From assembly GCA_903632075.3 (NCBI GenBank), contig CAHIKZ030000126.1, forward strand, positions 742,001-806,000: 64,000 nucleotides of DNA, read 5' to 3'. Positions 57,561 through 64,000 of the stretch are shown one piece after another (positions within the stretch are counted from its first letter, which is position 1; each line of letters starts with the position of its first letter). The notes under the pieces are model-generated. The model saw only the letters and a program-made list of their open reading frames with translations, had not been told where the DNA came from and made no database searches. Both the position numbers and the translations under genes were made by a program. The stretch is from Acanthosepion pharaonis (lineage: Eukaryota; Mollusca; Cephalopoda; Sepiida; Sepiidae).

Positions 57561-59881
57561 TATTCAGATTTTTAATCTCATCTAAATTCTTGTTGCGTTT
57601 CAAACAATGCTTACATAGATATGTTTTAAATCTATTGCATTAGCAGAAGAGTGAATTCATAAAACTTTGATTAAGGAACTTAAGCTATAAGTTTCTGGAC
57701 TGCCATCACCTGTTTTATTTTTCTTTATTCACATGGAAAAGTCAATAAAGGAAGGCATATGCTGACACAATCTGTTCTGAGCCCCAAAATATATTCTATA
57801 CTTATTGCTACCCTGCCTTGCTCTATCATTTATATATAACATATGGGCCATGTCATATTAAAATCTGTTACAGCAATATATCAACATTTGATAACAATAT
57901 CTTTGGCTAATCCTTCATTCCATTCTATCTGTACATGAGACCAGTGTATGGTGCAATTATATCATATCTATATATCATATAATCAGCCATCGTAATGTAT
58001 CAAAATATTTTACAGTGGACAATAGATTTCTGAAAGAAACTAATATCAGCTGAGCTCAGTGGATGCCAACTGTGTGTGATTTGAATTGAGCTGATTATTC
58101 TGTGTGAGGAGAATGCATGTGGCTCTTAAAGAATCACATATTGCCAATGCATACTAATACAGTAGGAACCTGACAAATCATTTGCTGGATTGGGATTCTG
58201 ACTACTGCTGCTGTTGTTTGTTCAAAGGCTCTTATAACACTCTTGATGTCTCATTCTCATTCGTAAATCAAAGTTGTTCTTTTTTTAATTTATAAACCAC
58301 TAGTGAGAAGAAAATATCTCCTGGGAAGTGTTTGATGGCAGAGCTAAGAAGATCATTATTGGAGCTTACTATTAATCCATGGATGTTGTGAGCAACAGAG
58401 AAAATAAGTCAAGATGAGAATCAAGGGATTAACATTCATTACAAATCAAGCAAAAAAAAGTGCATACATAAGTATGAGAACTCTAAGTTAGAGAACCTTG
58501 TGTCATGCATCATGCCATCTTTTGAGTTGGGTGATTTTTGGAATGTTGAGTAGCCACAGAGAATGTTTTGATTTGTTTGATAAAATAGGAAATCAGAATT
58601 ATGTTTTCTAATTTTTATATTAAATAAATTATGCATTTCTCACAGAAATGAAAATTGTTAATAATGAATAGAAATCCTATTTTCTATAGAAACTTATTGT
58701 TACCAAAATAAATTATTTAAAAAGAAATTATTCAAATTTTATCCATTGTAGACCATAAAGATTATACCTGGCTTTTCTTTTTTTTCAGTACAAATTTGAA
58801 TGCCTGCTCTACAACTTCTGTATAGAGAGTTGTTAGACTAAACTAACTCTGACAAACTGCCTGATTTATAAATCACCTAATAAAAGATGAACCCATTAAG
58901 TTATAAGACTTTTTTCATTCTATAAGTTCTATAGTATAATAAAGTGCCTTTTTCATTGTATATAAAAAGACAAAAAAAAAACACACATATTTAGTCCTTT
59001 TTATAAGCATATACTGTTGTAAAGTTTTGAATAGTATTAAGTAGTAGTCACAAATCTCTTAGTGCATCTGCTAATGTGATGTTATTTACTATTCTTTTTA
59101 TATTCTCTTTCTTTGGATATCCAAATCAGGCAATGTAAATATATCACTATATCTGGAAATTTAAGTTTTACTTTCCTTGCAGATCTTGTTCTTATATAAA
59201 TTGTTTTATTTTCAGGATTTCTTTACTTCTCTCTTCATTTCCTGAGATCTTGATATGTTTCTTTCTCTTGGAGATCCTGCTCATTCTATGTTGTACTCAA
59301 AATATTCTTCTTCCATTATTATATCTTTGTCAGATGTTTTGGAATCTTCTTGGCCATTTTGATCATCTATAACCATGTCTTCTTTTTTTTTTCATTCTAC
59401 AATGTTTCATTGTTGGTTTGCAAGATCATAACTTGGAGTACCCATGAAAAGTTCCTCCTTTTCTCAGGGCCTTAACAGACCTTCATAGCCTACTATGTTG
59501 TTCTCAGTTTTTGCTATAATGGCTGTGTTGTATACCTCTTTGCAATATAAACTTGACCCTTTATAGATTTGATTCCTTATTCTTTTTATACAACACATAC
59601 ACAATTGGAAGAATGTTATCTTTATTATGTTTACATGTTTCTTTATGTCATATATATTTTTCTTAAGTATTCAATTCAATTATGCTCTATATATAAGTGA
59701 TGAGAATAGACTCTATTTTCAGTATAATTTTGCATGGAGTGAATATTCAATAAAATCTAAGATCACTGACATTTCATTATTGTTAATGTTTTAAAAGTTA
59801 ATTTTTCTGTCTAAATGATGGTTAAAATATTATTGGCAATTAAGTGATCATTTAGATTGACATTTTTCCATTTAGCATTTA
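57561..59881. other. AT-rich stretch, no gene recognised
   Basis: On the minus strand at 59400-59150 scattered charged frames (DQNGQEDSKTSDKD, RTRSARKVKLK) hint at an old retroelement linker, but the evidence is too weak to call. Confidence 0.3.
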
Positions 59882-60439
59882 CCCTTGTGCAAATTAATTG
59901 AAACAACCACTTTAATTTCCTTTCTTACACCATATGATCAGTTTTAGACCCACTGGAGTGATAGTGTAATCGATTTCTATTTTTTCTTCAGATTAGGTCA
60001 TTCACAGTGGTGTGCAGTAATATGAATCTGTTTTTGGGGTGTATGATGAAATTTTTTTGGCCTTGAAAAATATTGCATCATCTGTGATTGCATCAGATTT
60101 TTATCACACCCAGACACTATTGTCTCAATTGTCAATTAGTTGTCCTATGGCCATTGTCAGTGATGGACATTACTCCAAGAAAGTATATGAAAATTGTAAC
60201 ACTGCGCGAATAGACTGGCAAGCCTTACCAGTGAGCAAATCAAAGTACAGACTGGCCCAGAAACTCTCCTGATTTAAATCCAATTGAGAATCTGTGGTCA
60301 ATCTGCAAGGAACGACTTTGTGGAATGAACATACAAAGTACTAACATGTGCACTGGGTCATGTTTCATAGGAAAAATACAAAAAAAAGTAAATAATAGCA
60401 GAATTATTCGTTTAGTTTCAATTAATTAGCCCAAGGGTG
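59882..60439 (+). mobile_element. Internally deleted Tc1-like transposon
   Basis: The left end CCCTTGTGCAAATTAATTGA then AACAA and the right end, reversed, CACCCTTGGGCTAATTAATT then GAAACTAA are inverted. TA is present at both borders (59880-59881, 60440-60441). Inside, broken frames give an LWPLSVMDITPRKYMK-like block and WPRNSPDLNPIENLWSICKE then RL (60255-60315), the second catalytic region of Tc1-type transposases. The 558-bp length shows that about half of the gene is deleted. Confidence 0.75.
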
Positions 60440-61759
60440 TAGGTATTAATATAAATCTTTTTTTAAATTAACCAATAAATCATTAATCCTAATAAAATTG
60501 AACAAATCAGATTGAAATTTTCCTTCTGCTTTCTGAATCAAAACAATGTGATTGATAAATGTAAGTATACACTACATTCATGCCTGGATGTGTTGACAAT
60601 AAATTTACTAAAAATAAAATCATGTTCATAATTCTTAGAAGATTAATTTTCAATAACAAAGTTCAATTCTTATGATTTAAAACAAAAATTAAGTAATATA
60701 CTTTCCACCTGATTTCAATTCACCTGTTTTGGTAGGAAATACAACTGATGTCATTAAATTTTCATAATATAAGTAAGAATGTTGTAAATGTATAGCCAAT
60801 GTTTTTTCTGTAATGCCTGGATTATTTTCATCCAAACTTTCAATATTATTTATTCATTGCCTGTTTTTTATCAAATAATTTTAGAAAAAAACTCAATTTA
60901 AAAAAATGAAAAATGATAAAAGACAACAATATCAATAAATAAAATATTTTAAAGATGAATTTTTAAAAATAATTAACAATTGTTATTAGAGATTTGTTTG
61001 TCAAGGTTCAGTTGGAATTACTCAACAAGCAAATACCACATAAGAAGTTTGTAATTATTTTGTTGAGTGAAAAAAACACGAAGGCAAAAACAGAAGTGGG
61101 TGTTTTATTTACTGTCTGTAAGAATCTAATGAGACATCTTTCTCATAGGAAAAGCCTTGTCATTTTATTAACCAGACAGTCAAGAACTCTGACAAAAATT
61201 TCAGATCTTCCCTCACTCTCTCTCTTTCTCAGTATTTTTCTTTGTAAACTTTAGAAAAACAATCACTTGATTACATAATACTAAAAAGCCATTGTAGTTG
61301 CAGCTGAAGTTTTGGATTTGTCTTAAAACTTTGGTATTTGGTATTAAATAAAAGTATTTGGATAAGTAGGATATGACAGTTGTGTTTGGTGAGAATTTTT
61401 CTCAATCAGAAATAAATCTCATGGGGGGGGGTGGCAGAAATATCAGGAGAAAAAAATGATTGAATCATGGATCGATTTGATGATTTGTATCTAAATTTTA
61501 AAATTTCTCTCCATAACTCAGTAAAGTTGCATTAAAAAGACCTATTGTAGTGGTTCTAACTTCAAATGAAGATTCAAAAATCTCCCATCACCAAAAAAAA
61601 CTCTGAGATAATAAAGATTCAAACAACACTAATCATTATTTACTGATTTACTAGTGTCCTTACCTGGGTTGATATTTTTAAAACACTTTGACTATCAGAC
61701 CTTTCCATTTTTTTCACATGTCTATGTAATCTTCTGGGAATTTAGAACTGAACCCATTC
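60440..61759. other. AT-rich spacer
   Basis: The 86-codon frame 60994-61254 has a basic composition but no recognised motif. A G8 run lies near 61424. Confidence 0.3.
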
Positions 61760-61978
61760 AGTCCACAAGGACACCTTGTTCTTATTTCATTATCCATCTC
61801 AAAGGATAACTTGTATCAGTTAATTTCTTTTCAGCTAATTCATTATTATATTGCTTGCTGCTTCTCCTCAATCAGAGTGTATGACTTTTGCATTATCTGA
61901 CCTGGGAATTGAACTCATAACAATTAGATAACTAGATTTACTTTAATCAATACTTTTATCTAGTGGACTTGAGTGTCC
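61760..61978 (-). mobile_element. tRNA-derived SINE
   Basis: On the minus strand the A-box-like AAGTCCACTAGATAAAAGTA (61970 downward) precedes a strong B box, GAGTTCAATTCCC (61917-61903). The body continues AGGTCAGATAATGCAAAAGT to about 61760. The spacing is as in a tRNA promoter. Confidence 0.6.
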
Positions 61979-63289
61979 ACATCTGAAAACTTCCAAAAAA
62001 TATTAGAAAGGATATGGGTTATCCCACTTTGCTAGAAAAAAAAAATTCCTAGGAACACTACTTAAGCCTAAAAAAAAACAAAAAAAGCATGAATTTATCT
62101 CTCTAATCTCTTTCCTCTTTTGCAGCTTCTGGCTATAAGATGTAGTGGCACATGAAAAAAAAAGTGTCCCTCACTGAGGCATGTTCATTTTCATGGTTTT
62201 CTCTTTTAACTTTTTGTACTCTTTCACCCACTTGTCTGTCACATAGACCTACAATATAAAACAAACAAACGACAATTAATTTCATGTATTGACAAAAGGA
62301 ATTTCCACGAGACATGTTTCTACTCAATCATATAAGCATTCCTGCAACAAGGATTTACTAATTTTTTTTTTTTTTTTTAGTTTGAGTTGCTGACCTTGAT
62401 TTTTCATATTAGCATCAGATTTTCAATACTGCTTCTGATATATACAAGAGAGAGATTTCTCAATCTTATCTGTTCCTTTGGGAGAGGGTGTATTATGTTA
62501 CCTCTGTTCCAATCAAACTAACACAGTAATTATAAGAATGTGCCTTCTAAGCCAAAATGCCCAAAAGAATTACCTGGTACTTTTTAGATACATATGCTAA
62601 TAGCAAGACCTTTCTGATTAAATACCAAATTTAGCCAGAAGGTTGTTCGACCTTCACTTGAAGCTTGCAATCACATTGACTGAACTCTCCATCACCAATG
62701 ACAGCTGAACCAGGCAGAAACAGAAATGTTTGAAGATCATAGCCAATTCTTTGTTGGTCAGTGAAATAAGCAGTGTTTGTTGCTTGCTATGTGATATTGG
62801 CAATGAGGAAAATAAACACTCTTGTTAGAGAAGAGCAGTAATCAGACTGTTCGTTGGCAGAAGGGTAGCAACATCCATCATGGCCAGACTGTGCTTAGTT
62901 GAATGAACATTCTGAAAAAGTCCATGGGTGAGATGGGCTTGCTATAACAATGGAAATCTGCCTACTGCATTCTGAACTGACCTTTGATCCCTTATCTGAG
63001 GCATAACTATCTTCGTATTTATTGTGGAAAACAAAATGCACAGTAAAATTTCATGTAATTTTAAAACTTTGTTATCATATCAGAGGGTTGTCTAAAGCTA
63101 TCCAGTATCTGAATTCTTCTTGAAACAAAATCTTTCATATGACAAATCTATTACTGTGCTTTGATAGATGCAATAAAAGGTGGGGAAACTAATCATATAA
63201 ATATATCATTAGAGGATCACTTTATGGCTGTCCTGATCTGGATTTTTAATAATTTTACATGTTGTATTGATAATATACTTAATAAATAC
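61979..63289. other. Spacer with a less AT-rich unrecognised block
   Basis: A T18 run lies at 62362-62379. The segment 62640-63010 is richer in G+C and in CAG/GAA words than its surroundings, which often marks retroelement sequence, but no coding motif was found in either strand. Confidence 0.3.
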
Positions 63290-63830
63290 ATCTGGACCAG
63301 AACTACCCAATGCTCACTTTCCAATCTTGGCTGAATGTTTGCATGGCCTTGTGGGTGATGTTTTTCATCCTTCAACCCCTTTCACACAGACAAAACATTG
63401 CTAACCCTCCCTAACCTACTATTTCCATGGCAGATGTTTGGGCGAACTATATTCCTTGATTCCACCAGTTCAGACCTTCACAGCCAGGATCCATCATGCC
63501 ATGTACACTCAGTCGATTTGTCCTCATTCTTCTCAAAATTCCATTGGTGAGAAGGAATTTTTACTTACATAGTTTCTTCCCCAGAATTATTGTAATGTGA
63601 GACAGAATTTGGAGAGGATGCTTTCCTTATTATAATTTTAACTTTAAGTTGTGGTTCAGACATTATCTATCCTACATAGTTCCATAATATGCAACCTTTG
63701 CTCTTTCCCTATACACCCTTAAGACATCTCCATTCAGTAATCCTCTACCTTGAGTGGTGCTTGGGCCTTGTATTGGGTGAACAACAGTAAAAAAAAAAAA
63801 TAAATAATAATAAATTATTGCACCTAATAA
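63290..63830 (+). mobile_element. LINE 3' end (copy G, related family)
   Basis: TATTTCCATGGCAGATGTTT (YFHG block), GATTCCACCAGTTCAGACCT, and a degenerate RIWRGCFPYYNF-like LWNSLP block near 63600 are followed by the 3' signature TGAGTGGTGCTTGGGCCTTG then TATTGGGTGAAC and a poly-A tail at 63790. The terminal layout parallels the TTAGTGGC...TTGGGGTGAA ends of copies A-F but the sequence is distinct, so it is a sister family. The remnant at 11215-11650 belongs with it. Confidence 0.55.
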
Positions 63831-64000
63831 TATATACCACAATGTTGATCAAGGCTTTTCTTTTTCATAAACATTCAAGTCCTAATCGCTATTTTGGAAA
63901 GCTATTAATGCAATATCATTAACTTTGTTAACTATTTACTAAACCTATTATTTAAGATGGACATTTTGACATGGGAATGGATACTAACGATCTCCTTTTA
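63831..64000. other. AT-rich end of window
   Basis: Nothing recognised. Confidence 0.3.

Noticed and set aside
59150..59400. Copia-like linker on the minus strand
   Set aside because: Only scattered charged residues; no RT, integrase or protease motif nearby.

Overview
This window looks like an animal (eukaryotic) intergenic or intronic region. It is very AT-rich and shows no operon-like gene packing, ribosome binding sites, rRNA or functional tRNA. No open frame reads as a host protein. Everything recognisable is a transposable element, an element fragment or a simple repeat. The mix of families suggests a mollusc, most likely a cephalopod such as an octopus: a non-LTR family with a SKAFDKVWHADLLNKL-type reverse transcriptase, several RTE-like tails, tRNA-derived SINEs, Tc1, mariner and Helitron-like elements, a MULE, a Ty3/gypsy-like element, and a reverse transcriptase plus GIY-YIG retroelement. 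That assignment is inference from familiarity with these families, not from a search.

Layout. 1-11.2 kb: a degenerate 24-bp minisatellite (931-1268), an RTE-like tail (2095-2403), and a nest of LINE copies at 2.9-6.5 kb in which one minus-strand LINE 3' end splits an RTE tail. 11.2-16.7 kb: a LINE remnant, a SINE, and a decayed Ty3/gypsy-like element on the minus strand (gag, protease, RT, RNase H, integrase, remnants of both LTRs). 17-25.9 kb: a Helitron-like fragment, a long inverted-repeat element (19611-20350), a minus-strand RTE-like element (22190-24160) split by a solo-LTR-like insertion, a Tc1-like fragment, and a MULE-like element with about 105-bp terminal inverted repeats. 26-41 kb: SINEs, an RTE tail, a Tc1-like element (30.4-31.6 kb), a mariner with recognisable TIRs (35.4-37.0 kb), and a Helitron-like element with duplicated 5' sequence.

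41.9-51.3 kb is the busiest part. It holds the best-preserved LINE copy (open reverse transcriptase frame 42066-42848), a 200-bp hairpin element, a MITE, a decayed RT + GIY-YIG (Penelope-type) retroelement with an (AT)30 array grown inside the YIG codons, an RTE-like fragment, another MITE, and a Tc1 element with both ends but a dead transposase. 51-64 kb is sparse: a perfect 59-bp palindrome, a pogo/Tigger-like MITE with TA duplications, a second palindrome, an internally deleted Tc1-like element, a SINE, and two further LINE 3' ends.

There is no cooperative gene system here. The elements interact only by nesting and by non-autonomous dependence on transposases encoded elsewhere. All coding remnants carry stops or frameshifts; only the 42.1-42.8 kb reverse transcriptase segment is open over a substantial length, and it is 5'-truncated.
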